From Acidobacteriota bacterium (GTDB lineage Bacteria; Acidobacteriota; Polarisedimenticolia; J045): a stretch of DNA of 5,608 bases. A model generated the notes under the pieces. That model was not told the origin of the DNA and searched no databases. It saw nothing but the letters and a program-made list of their open reading frames with translations. Below are positions 1 to 5,608 of this stretch, one piece after another. Location of the stretch: NCBI GenBank assembly GCA_020350085.1, contig CP070706.1, positions 860,914 to 866,521 on the forward strand, in the 5' to 3' direction. How positions within the stretch are numbered: the stretch's first letter is position 1; each line of letters opens with the position of its first letter. The position numbers and the translations under genes were made by a program.

Positions 1-1734
1 AAAAGCTTCTTTTCCCAGCAGCTTCTCACCCTTGATACTCCGTCCTTGTCCCCACAGGAAGACCAAATAATTGTCGAGCACACCAACATCAATCCCAACA
101 AGGCTGCCCACATCGGCCACCTCAGAAATGCCGTGCTCGGCGACACGCTCGTGCGCGTGCTGCGCGGCCTGGGCCATCGCGTCGAGGTGCAGAACTACAT
201 CGACGACACCGGCGTCCAGGTCGCCGACGTGGTCGTCGCGCTCACCGAGATGGAGCGCCTCAGCGAAGATCAGATTTCACGCCTGTTGGCCGTAGGCGCC
301 GAGCGGCTTGCGGCCGCGGGCCACGGTGTCGATCACGATCTTTGGGACCTGTACGCCAAGGTGACGACTTGGTACGAGTACGACGCCTCGCGGCTCGCGC
401 ATCGCGGCCGCGTGCTGCACGCCCTCGAGCGGCGTGAGGGCCCGCTCGCCGAGCTCGGCGCGCGGCTGGCCGCCGAGGTCGTTCGCTGTCATCTCAGCAC
501 GATGCAGCGGCTCGGCGTGCACTACGAGCTGCTGCCCAAGGAGAGTGACATCCTCGCGCACCGCTTTTGGGACACGGCGTTCGCGCGGCTGCGCGAGAGC
601 GGCGCGATCCGCCTCGTCGACGAAGGCAAGGCGGCCGGCTGCTGGGTGATGAACCTGCCGCACGACGAGCAGGCCGACGACAGCCTGCAGTACGAGAAGA
701 TCATCGTCCGCTCGGACGCCACGGTGACCTACGTCGGCAAGGACATCGCCTACCAACTGTGGAAGTTCGGTCTGCTCGCGGCCGACTTCGAGTACCGCCC
801 GCTCACCGGTTTTGCCTACGAGAGCGCCGAGCCGGTCTGGGAGACCGCGCGCCCGGGCGAAGGCTCATCCCCAACGCCGGCTTTCGGTCGCGGCGAGTGC
901 GTCTACAACGTGATCGACGTGCGCCAGTCCTATCTCCAGCGCGTCGTGCGCCAATCGCTCGAGCTGTTGGGCCACACGGCCCAGGCCGAACGGTCGGTCC
1001 ACTTCTCCTACGAGATGGTCGCGCTCTCGCCGCAGACGGCATTGGAGCTGCAGCCGGGGCTCGAGCTGAGCGACGAGGAGCGCTCGCGACCATGGCTCGA
1101 CATGAGCGGGCGCAAGGGCCTCGGCGTCAAAGCCGACGATCTGATCGATAGGCTCGCGACCAAGGCGCTCGACGAGATTCGCGAGCGCAACCCGCAGCTC
1201 GATGCTCCGGCGCAGGAAGCTCTCGCACGCCAGGTCGCCGTCGGTGCGCTGCGCTACTACATGCTGCGCTTCACACGCAACAAGATCGTTGCCTTCGACA
1301 TCGACGCGGCGCTCGCCTTCGAAGGCGAGACCGGGCCTTACTGTCAGTACGCGGCGGTGCGCGTGGCCCGCATCGTCGACAAGCTCCACGAGCGGCTCGG
1401 CTGGGGCGTCGGCGAAGTCCACCAGCGAGCGCTCGGTGCCCGCTTCGAGGCGATTCCCGATCAGATCGCCGTCGATCACTGGCGGCTCGTACACCAGGCG
1501 GCGCGTCTTCCGGAAGTGGCTCGCGTGGCGATCGAGAGCCTGGAGCTGGCCACGCTCGCCAAGTACGCCTTCGAGCTGGCGCAAGCGATCAACGGTTTCT
1601 ACCACCGCTTTCCCGTGCTGCAGGAGCGAGACGGGGCGCTGCGTGACGCGCGGCTCGCCGTACTGCTCGTGGCGGATCGCAGCCTGCGGCAGGCGCTGGA
1701 CCTGATGGGAATCGAGGTGCCCGAGAGAATGTAG
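1..1734 (+). CDS. argS: Arginyl-tRNA synthetase, 5'-truncated by the window edge
   Basis: Cytoplasmic class I aminoacyl-tRNA synthetase that charges tRNA-Arg with arginine using ATP. The reading frame is open back to base 1. The TTG at 46 is therefore unlikely to be the true start, and the N-terminal tRNA-binding (Add-1) domain, about 80-110 residues, should lie off the left edge. Visible marks: VEHTNINPNK followed by the HIGH box (109-120) and LRNAVLGD; a Rossmann-core segment VRSDATVTYVGKDIAYQLWK near 706-765; YNVIDVRQSYLQRVV near 904-948; a KMSKS-equivalent loop MSGRKGLGVK (1102-1131), which as in many ArgRS is not canonical; and the anticodon-binding DALR domain from about GETGPYCQYAAVR (near 1327) to a typical C-terminal end, GIEVPERM. 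The TAG stop is at 1732-1734. No frameshift is seen in 577 codons. The first ~125 bases have a lower GC content and different codon choice from the rest (see findings). Identity is very secure; only the start is missing. Confidence 0.96.
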   Translation, partial: KSFFSQQLLTLDTPSLSPQEDQIIVEHTNINPNKAAHIGHLRNAVLGDTLVRVLRGLGHRVEVQNYIDDTGVQVADVVVALTEMERLSEDQISRLLAVGAERLAAAGHGVDHDLWDLYAKVTTWYEYDASRLAHRGRVLHALERREGPLAELGARLAAEVVRCHLSTMQRLGVHYELLPKESDILAHRFWDTAFARLRESGAIRLVDEGKAAGCWVMNLPHDEQADDSLQYEKIIVRSDATVTYVGKDIAYQLWKFGLLAADFEYRPLTGFAYESAEPVWETARPGEGSSPTPAFGRGECVYNVIDVRQSYLQRVVRQSLELLGHTAQAERSVHFSYEMVALSPQTALELQPGLELSDEERSRPWLDMSGRKGLGVKADDLIDRLATKALDEIRERNPQLDAPAQEALARQVAVGALRYYMLRFTRNKIVAFDIDAALAFEGETGPYCQYAAVRVARIVDKLHERLGWGVGEVHQRALGARFEAIPDQIAVDHWRLVHQAARLPEVARVAIESLELATLAKYAFELAQAINGFYHRFPVLQERDGALRDARLAVLLVADRSLRQALDLMGIEVPERM

Positions 1735-1750
1735 CCCGGCCGGCGGGCCG
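1734..1750 (+). terminator. Weak GC-rich hairpin directly after argS
   Basis: Beginning at the last base of the argS stop codon, GCCCG (1734-1738) can pair with CGGGC (1744-1748). Alternatively CGGCC (1737-1741) can pair with GGCCG (1746-1750). Only one of these 5-bp stems can form at a time. No T-rich tract follows, so this is not a standard intrinsic terminator. Its position right after argS is the only argument for a role, and such hairpins arise easily by chance at this GC content. Confidence 0.2.
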
Positions 1751-1764
1751 TGCCCGAGCCGCTG

Positions 1765-1787
1765 CGTCGGACCCGCACGTGCCGACG
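1765..1787 (+). terminator. Second weak inverted repeat in the argS-hydrolase gap
   Basis: CGTCGG (1765-1770) is a perfect reverse complement of CCGACG (1782-1787), giving a 6-bp stem with an 11-base loop that contains the palindrome CACGTG. No T tract follows. It could help end argS transcription or be a chance repeat. The rest of the 171-bp gap shows no convincing sigma-70 promoter, although a promoter for the downstream operon is expected here. Confidence 0.2.
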
Positions 1788-1890
1788 GGTGCCGATGCGT
1801 CCCCTCCGGCCAAGCGGTAGACTGCCCCTCTCGACATCGACGCAGCGTGCAGTCAGCGTCAAGACAGCCGAGTAAGAGCTCTACGCGTTC

Positions 1891-1900
1891 GAGGGGAGAA
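1891..1900 (+). promoter_or_regulatory. Ribosome binding site of the hydrolase-like gene
   Basis: GAGGGGAGAA is a purine-rich, Shine-Dalgarno-like stretch ending 5 bases before the ATG at 1906. It supports that ATG as the start, in agreement with the signal peptide that begins there. Confidence 0.65.
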
Positions 1901-1905
1901 GTCCG

Positions 1906-2799
1906 ATGATCTCGATCAGAGCGGCGCGTTTCCCCTCGCAGCGGTTCAGCGCGATGTTGATGTCGGCCGTGATGGCGCTCGCGGCCGGAGCGCCGCTGTG
2001 GGCTCAGAGCGCGAGCGCGGATGCCTCCCCAGATGCCACTGCCGATCCCGTCACGCCGACGGCCGCCGCCACATCGAGCCCGACGAGAGAACGATCGATC
2101 AGTCTGCGCTCCCACGACGATGTCCTACTCGAGGGTGTGCTGGTGCTGCCCGCGGCCAGCGCGGAGAGCGGTACGGGAGCGTCCGCGTCGAGCTACCCGC
2201 TCGCGGTGCTGATCCACGCCTTCGCCCGCGACCGCGATTCGCTGCTCGGCTTCGCGGACCGGCTCGCGGCAGCCGGCATCGCCGTGGCGCTGCTCGACCA
2301 ACGAGGCCACGGGCGTTCGCGCAAGAAGGGCATCGACGTCATCTACACGTTCCCCGTCGTGCCCGCAGACCAGTGGAAGCTGGCCGTGCAGGATCAGGGC
2401 GATCTGCTGCGCGAGCTACGCGAGCAGCACTTCGACGCATCGATCGACTCGAGTCGTGTCGCGTTCGTCGGCGTCGGCGAAGGGGCGTTGGTGGCCATCG
2501 CGGCGGCGAGTCGCCGTTCGGAAGCGCGCGCTGTCGTTCTCGTAGATGCTCCGCTCGGCGGCTCTGGATTCCGACCCGAGTCGGACATCGGCATCTATGG
2601 CCCGCGTCCGGCGCTGCTCGTCTCGTCCGCCTTGCCTCACTCGGCGGCCGTGGCGGACTCGCTCGCCGAGTACGGTCACGGTGAGCGTCGCCGGCTGATC
2701 ATCGACAGCTTCGAGCAGGGACACCTGCTGCTCAACGAACCGGCCGCGCAAGAGGTGATCCAGTGGCTCGCCGCGACGCTCGGCGTGGACCCGAACTGA
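1906..2799 (+). CDS. Exported alpha/beta-hydrolase-fold protein, probably catalytically inactive
   Basis: A 297-residue protein with an N-terminal signal peptide: basic residues to R13, a hydrophobic core at about 14-33, and likely cleavage near A33 or A38. A low-complexity Ala/Ser/Thr/Pro linker follows to about residue 60, so the protein should act in the periplasm or outside the cell. The rest matches the dienelactone-hydrolase/serine-esterase type of alpha/beta hydrolase: strand plus VLIHAF (101-106), LLDQRGHGRS (129-138), helix QDQGDLLREL, elbow strand VAFVGVGEGALVA (185-197), YGPRPALLVSS (231-241), and QGHLLL carrying the usual histidine, H273. The elbow G-x-S-x-G is here G189-V-G191-E-G193, so the nucleophile serine is replaced by glycine (codon 2476-2478). 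The acid position, normally an Asp in the loop after strand 7, reads S-S-A-L-P-H-S without Asp. The fold is secure. Loss of hydrolase activity is inferred from the missing residues, and the substrate or ligand is unknown. The gene overlaps the solute-binding protein gene and is probably the first gene of that operon. Confidence 0.87.
   Translation: MISIRAARFPSQRFSAMLMSAVMALAAGAPLWAQSASADASPDATADPVTPTAAATSSPTRERSISLRSHDDVLLEGVLVLPAASAESGTGASASSYPLAVLIHAFARDRDSLLGFADRLAAAGIAVALLDQRGHGRSRKKGIDVIYTFPVVPADQWKLAVQDQGDLLRELREQHFDASIDSSRVAFVGVGEGALVAIAAASRRSEARAVVLVDAPLGGSGFRPESDIGIYGPRPALLVSSALPHSAAVADSLAEYGHGERRRLIIDSFEQGHLLLNEPAAQEVIQWLAATLGVDPN
2751..2758 (+). promoter_or_regulatory. Ribosome binding site of the solute-binding protein, inside the upstream gene
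   Basis: AGAGGTGA closely matches the anti-Shine-Dalgarno complement and ends 4 bases before GTG 2763. It lies within codons near the end of the hydrolase-like gene. It decides the start: no other ATG, GTG or TTG occurs in this frame between here and the lipoprotein signal. Confidence 0.65.
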
Positions 2800-4439
2800 G
2801 TCGGCGGCGCGTTCGCGGCCGACGTCAGCGGGCGTGGGCCCGCCAGAGCGCGGTACTCGTCGCGGCACTGTGTGGCGTCGGGTGCCTTCCGGGCGACTCC
2901 GATCGAGGTTCTGACCTCGATGCCGGGCTCGATGAGGCGCGCCCGGTGCGCTTCACGATCAGCGCCGAGCCGGCAACGCTCGATTTTCTGGGCGCCTCAG
3001 ACGTGTGGTCGCTCACGATCGGTGAGCTGATCAGCGATCCGTTGGTCGTCTTCGACGAAGATCTCAGCATCAGACCCGCCGCGGCGGCCTCCTGGGAGTG
3101 GTCGGCCGATCATCGTGAGCTGAGGTTTCATCTGACGCCCGGGCTGAGCTGGCACGATGGCCGGCCGGTGACGAGTGCGGACGTGGTCCACACCTACCAG
3201 CGCCTGATCGATCCGCTGACGGGCGACGCGACGCGCGCCGCGAGCCTGAGCCTCGTCACCGACGTCATCGCCATCGATCCGGAGACGGTCTTGGTGCGCT
3301 ACGCGCAGCCTTTCGCGCCGGCACTGAGCGCGTGGGCCGTGGTGCCGCTCGTGCCAGCCCACACCGATCCCGAGAGCTTCCCGCCGATCGGCTGCGGTCC
3401 GTGGAAGCTCGCCCGCTGGGATCGAGGCGAGAGGCTGATCCTCGCGGCGTATCGCGATCATCCGCGCAACCCCCCGCTCATCGAGCGGCTGGAGCTCGAG
3501 GTGCTCGCCGACTACTCGACGCGCCTCGCCGCGCTCGACGCGGGTCGCGTGGACATCAGCGGCCTGCTTCCCAGCCAGTGGCGTGATCGAAAAAAAGACG
3601 CCGATTTTCTCGGGCGATTCAACATCACTGAGTTTCGGATGCTCTATTATTGGTATATCGCCTGGAGGATGGACGGCAGCAATCCGTTCTTCGCCGACGC
3701 GCGCGTGCGGCAGGCGATGACGCTCGCGATCGATCGGCAGGCATATCTCGACAGCCTCGGCGCTGACGCCAGTGCGGTCGCCGTCAGCTCGTTTCATCCC
3801 GAGAGCTGGGCTTTCGATCGCTCGGTCAGCCCGTGGCCGCACGACCCCGCACGCGCGCGCGCGCTGCTCGACGAGGCCGGCTGGAAGCTCGGTGAGGACT
3901 CGCTCGTTCGCGAGCGTGGCGGCGTGCCGCTTCGATTCACGCTCACGTATGCGGCGACCTCGGCGGAAACCGAGAAGATCGCCGCGTTCGTCAAGGCGTC
4001 GCTGGCCGAGGTGGGCGCCGAAACCGAGTTGCGGCCGCTCGAGTGGGCGGTCTGCCTCGACGCGATCCGAAGGCGAGACTTCCAGGCGCTGATGTCGGGC
4101 ATGCATCTCGACCCGGACCCCGACCCCTACGACCTGTGGCACTCCTCCCAAACCGAGACCGGGGCGAACTACGCCGGTCTCGCCGACGAACAGATCGATG
4201 GCTGGATCGAGCAGGCGCGCGTGAGCTTCGAGCGCGAAGAGCGCTCGCGGATCTACCGGCTCGTGCAGCGGCGTCTGCACGAGCTGCAGCCGAACACATT
4301 CTTCTTCTACCCGAATTCGCGCTCGGTGGTGGTGCGAGAGCTCGCAGGGGTGAGCGCCGGTCCGCGCGGCATGCTGCGCGTGCGGCCCGGTCCGGCCGCG
4401 TGGCACTGGCAAGCGCCGCCGCCGTCTGCCGCGCGATGA
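2763..4439 (+). CDS. Peptide/oligopeptide-type ABC transporter solute-binding lipoprotein (SBP family 5)
   Basis: A 558-residue extracytoplasmic binding protein of the OppA/DppA class, which captures a small solute (peptides in most relatives) and passes it to the inner-membrane permease pair. The n-region is very Arg-rich (12 Arg in the first 28 residues). A short hydrophobic stretch (29-40) then leads to a plausible lipobox ending G-V-G-C41, after which the mature chain would be lipid-anchored. Family marks: RFTISAEPATLDFL (63-76) at the mature start, LSWHDGRPVTSADVVHTYQRL (128-148), GCGPWKLARWDRGERL (210-225), the hinge-side segment DARVRQAMTLAIDRQAYL (312-329), and DPARARALLDEAGWK (361-375). 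The length is normal for the family. The GTG start is chosen because a strong Shine-Dalgarno precedes it; it overlaps the upstream gene by 37 nt, suggesting translational coupling. The permease gene follows at once. Ligand specificity cannot be read from the sequence. A low-GC island with an A7 run lies at about 3590-3660. The family call is secure, the peptide ligand an assumption. Confidence 0.94.
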   Translation: MARRDARRGPELSRRRVRGRRQRAWARQSAVLVAALCGVGCLPGDSDRGSDLDAGLDEARPVRFTISAEPATLDFLGASDVWSLTIGELISDPLVVFDEDLSIRPAAAASWEWSADHRELRFHLTPGLSWHDGRPVTSADVVHTYQRLIDPLTGDATRAASLSLVTDVIAIDPETVLVRYAQPFAPALSAWAVVPLVPAHTDPESFPPIGCGPWKLARWDRGERLILAAYRDHPRNPPLIERLELEVLADYSTRLAALDAGRVDISGLLPSQWRDRKKDADFLGRFNITEFRMLYYWYIAWRMDGSNPFFADARVRQAMTLAIDRQAYLDSLGADASAVAVSSFHPESWAFDRSVSPWPHDPARARALLDEAGWKLGEDSLVRERGGVPLRFTLTYAATSAETEKIAAFVKASLAEVGAETELRPLEWAVCLDAIRRRDFQALMSGMHLDPDPDPYDLWHSSQTETGANYAGLADEQIDGWIEQARVSFEREERSRIYRLVQRRLHELQPNTFFFYPNSRSVVVRELAGVSAGPRGMLRVRPGPAAWHWQAPPPSAAR

Positions 4440-4479
4440 CGTGGTTCGCGTGAGGCCGCCGCCGCGAAGACCGCGCGTG

Positions 4480-5448
4480 ATGGCGCGCTTGCTGCGCCGG
4501 GTGGGGGTGGCCGGCGCCACGGTGATCGGCGTGAGCCTGATCACCTTCATCGTCCTCGACGCGCTGCCCGGCGATCCGCTGGCGGCCTACGCCCCCCCGG
4601 ACGTCACGCGGCGCTTGGATGATGCTCAGCGCGAAGCGCTGGCCCACGAGCTGGGGCTCGACCGGCCGCTGCTCGTGCGCTACGCCGAGTGGTGCGGCGG
4701 GGTGCTTCGGGGAGATCTCGGCCGCTCGCTCAGGAGCCGGCGCCCGGTTGCCGAGGAGCTGGCCCGCCGCCTGATTCCGACCCTCGAGCTCAACCTGGCA
4801 GCCTTTGCGCTGGTCTTGATCTTCGGCCTGCCCCTCGGCTGGTGGGCGGCGCGCCGGCCGGGCACGCCGCTCGAGCGCTTCACCAGCCTCGGGCTGCTGG
4901 CGTTGTACGCGGCGCCGTCGTTTTGGATCGCGATGGTGCTGCAGCACCTGTTCGCGGTGCGTTGGGGCCTGCTGCCGCTCTACGGCCGCACGCCGCCGTC
5001 GGGGCCGAGCGGCCCGCTCGTGCGCCTCGCGCACCTGGCGCTTCCGGCCTCCTGTCTGGCGCTGCACGGCCTGGCGTTTTACGCGCGTCTGGCGCGCAAC
5101 ACCGCCCGCGAAGGCCTTTCCTCCTGGCATGCCCTCGAAGCCCGCACGCTCGGCGTCACGGAGCGGCGCGTGTTCTTTCGCCACGCGCTGCGTCCTTCGC
5201 TCGTCGCGCTGGCGACGCTACTCGGACTGGTGCTGCCGGCCTTCGTCTCGGGCTCGGTTTTGATCGAATCGCTGTTCGGCTGGCCGGGACTCGGGCGACT
5301 TTACGTACAGGCCGTGTTGAGCCGCGATTTTCCGGTCGTGCTCGGCCTGACCGTGCTGACCGGAAGCCTGACCGTCGCCGGCAGCCTGCTGGCCGACATG
5401 ATCGCCGGGCTGATCGATCCACGCTGGCGCGCGGGAGACGAGCGATGA
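4480..5448 (+). CDS. ABC transporter permease, DppB/OppB type
   Basis: Inner-membrane permease, one half of the channel of a binding-protein-dependent importer. From ATG 4480 it has 322 residues, the usual DppB/OppB size. It opens in the family manner with MARLLRR, then a first membrane segment (about 9-28) and LDALPGDPL (26-34, the common PGDP motif). Further hydrophobic segments lie near 101-122, 135-156, 184-204, 240-262 and 286-310, six in all. The cytoplasmic EAA-type loop that contacts the ATPase is ALEARTLGVTERRVFFRHAL (218-237). The C-terminal hallmark GSVLIESLFGWPGLGRLYVQAV (258-279) is intact. The frame is also open upstream, with GTG at 4441, 4450 and 4477. A GTG 4441 start would leave only 1 base after the solute-binding protein stop but add a Pro/Arg-rich leader unlike the family and without a Shine-Dalgarno, so ATG 4480 is preferred with moderate certainty. 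It overlaps the next permease gene by 4 nt. Confidence 0.94.
   Translation: MARLLRRVGVAGATVIGVSLITFIVLDALPGDPLAAYAPPDVTRRLDDAQREALAHELGLDRPLLVRYAEWCGGVLRGDLGRSLRSRRPVAEELARRLIPTLELNLAAFALVLIFGLPLGWWAARRPGTPLERFTSLGLLALYAAPSFWIAMVLQHLFAVRWGLLPLYGRTPPSGPSGPLVRLAHLALPASCLALHGLAFYARLARNTAREGLSSWHALEARTLGVTERRVFFRHALRPSLVALATLLGLVLPAFVSGSVLIESLFGWPGLGRLYVQAVLSRDFPVVLGLTVLTGSLTVAGSLLADMIAGLIDPRWRAGDER
5433..5438 (+). promoter_or_regulatory. Ribosome binding site of the second permease
   Basis: GGGAGA sits 6 bases before ATG 5445, inside the last codons of the preceding permease gene. Together with the ATGA stop/start overlap it supports 5445 as a real, coupled start. Confidence 0.55.
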
Positions 5449-5608
5449 GGACGGTGGGGCGCCTCCGGCCGCGGCCGCTCGCCGCCGGGGCCAGCTTGTT
5501 GCTGCTGCTCGGCTCGATCTGCCTCGCGGCCCCGTGGCTCGCCACGGAGCGACCTTGGCTGGCCCGAGACCGCGATCGGTGGCGCGTGCTGCCTCAGCCG
5601 CGCGCGAC
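5445..5608 (+). CDS. Second ABC transporter permease, DppC/OppC type, N-terminal fragment cut by the right edge
   Basis: Only 54 codons are present, with no stop before the window ends. The ATG overlaps the stop of the DppB-type gene as ATGA and is preceded by a Shine-Dalgarno. The visible product has an Arg-rich cytoplasmic start (MRTVGRLRPRP), one hydrophobic segment at about residues 12-33 (LAAGASLLLLLGSICLAAPW), then a polar stretch with ERPWLARDRDRW. Position after a DppB-type permease, the basic N-terminus and the early membrane segment ending in A-P-W-L-A fit the DppC/OppC partner that completes the channel. The E-R-P-W-L-A-R-D stretch after the first membrane segment resembles the N-D-K-P-L-L-V-type stretch of YejE-like members with a larger periplasmic insert; this is a tentative reading. 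The EAA loop that would confirm the family lies beyond the edge, so the call rests largely on context. Confidence 0.8.
   Translation, partial: MRTVGRLRPRPLAAGASLLLLLGSICLAAPWLATERPWLARDRDRWRVLPQPRA

Noticed and set aside
46..48. TTG as the start codon of argS
   Set aside because: The frame continues open to base 1, there is no Shine-Dalgarno before it, and a start here would remove the N-terminal domain and leave only about 21 residues before the HIGH box.
1818..1823. TAGACT as a -10 box for the operon
   Set aside because: It matches the consensus at four of six bases but has no credible -35 element 16-18 bases upstream, so it is too weak to annotate in this sequence.
865..2115. Minus-strand open frame of 416 codons spanning the argS 3' end and the gap
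   Set aside because: It runs antisense to clearly conserved argS sequence, its translation is Arg/Gly-rich with no recognisable domain, and such frames are expected on the reverse strand of GC-rich genes.
3645..3659. TATTAT/TATATC as an internal promoter within the solute-binding protein gene
   Set aside because: The -10-like hexamers lie in conserved coding sequence for Y-Y-W-Y-I, and no -35 element is found at a proper distance.
3849..3864. Alternating purine-pyrimidine (mostly CG) run that could adopt Z-DNA
   Set aside because: It is only 16 bases long and simply encodes an A-R-A-R-A-type helix (D-P-A-R-A-R-A-L-L) common in this family. No evidence of function.
4436..4453. ATG at 4436 overlapping the solute-binding protein stop as ATGA
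   Set aside because: It looks like a coupled start but opens a frame of only five codons (M-T-W-F-A) in the wrong phase for the permease.
2997..4550. Minus-strand open frame of 517 codons opposite the solute-binding protein gene
   Set aside because: It is an antisense shadow of a secure family 5 binding protein gene. Its translation is low-complexity Arg/His/Glu-rich without domains or a plausible RBS context.
3991..5184. Minus-strand open frame of 397 codons opposite the permease gene
   Set aside because: It is composed mainly of Arg, Ala, Gln and Pro and mirrors a well-conserved permease. It is explained by third-position GC bias.

Overview
The window is about 5.6 kb of GC-rich (roughly 70 %) bacterial DNA. 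All supportable genes are on the + strand and densely packed. No phage, insertion sequence, CRISPR array, tRNA or rRNA was seen. GC-rich codon use, an arginyl-tRNA synthetase with an N-I-N-P-N-K segment before its HIGH box, a signal-peptide-bearing hydrolase-like protein and a lipoprotein-type solute-binding protein suggest a high-GC bacterium, probably Gram-negative (myxobacterial/deltaproteobacterial, acidobacterial or planctomycete-like). The sequence alone does not settle the phylum.

Layout. (1) 1-1734: argS, running in from the left edge and lacking its 5' end. (2) 1735-1905: a 171-bp gap with two weak GC-rich hairpins and a good Shine-Dalgarno sequence at its right end. (3) 1906-2799: an exported alpha/beta-hydrolase-fold protein whose nucleophile elbow reads G-V-G-E-G, with glycine where the catalytic serine should be. 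The usual acid position also appears lost, so it looks like a pseudo-hydrolase. (4) 2763-4439: a family 5 (Opp/Dpp-type) lipoprotein solute-binding protein. Its GTG start and ribosome binding site lie inside the end of the hydrolase-like gene. (5) about 4480-5448: a DppB/OppB-type permease. (6) 5445 to the right edge: the N-terminus of a DppC/OppC-type permease, overlapping gene 5 by ATGA.

Genes 3-6 are so tightly arranged (37-nt overlap, 2-40 nt gap, 4-nt overlap) that they probably form one operon. It would encode a peptide or other small-molecule ABC importer, with the exported hydrolase-like protein as its first product. The transporter ATPases are not in the window and would be expected to the right. 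argS is a housekeeping neighbour and probably a separate transcription unit.

The main points for a second look are the apparent loss of the catalytic residues in the first operon gene, a sharp change in base composition at the HIGH box of argS near the left edge, and a short low-GC island with an A7 run inside the solute-binding protein gene. I did not find convincing evidence of a wholly new system.
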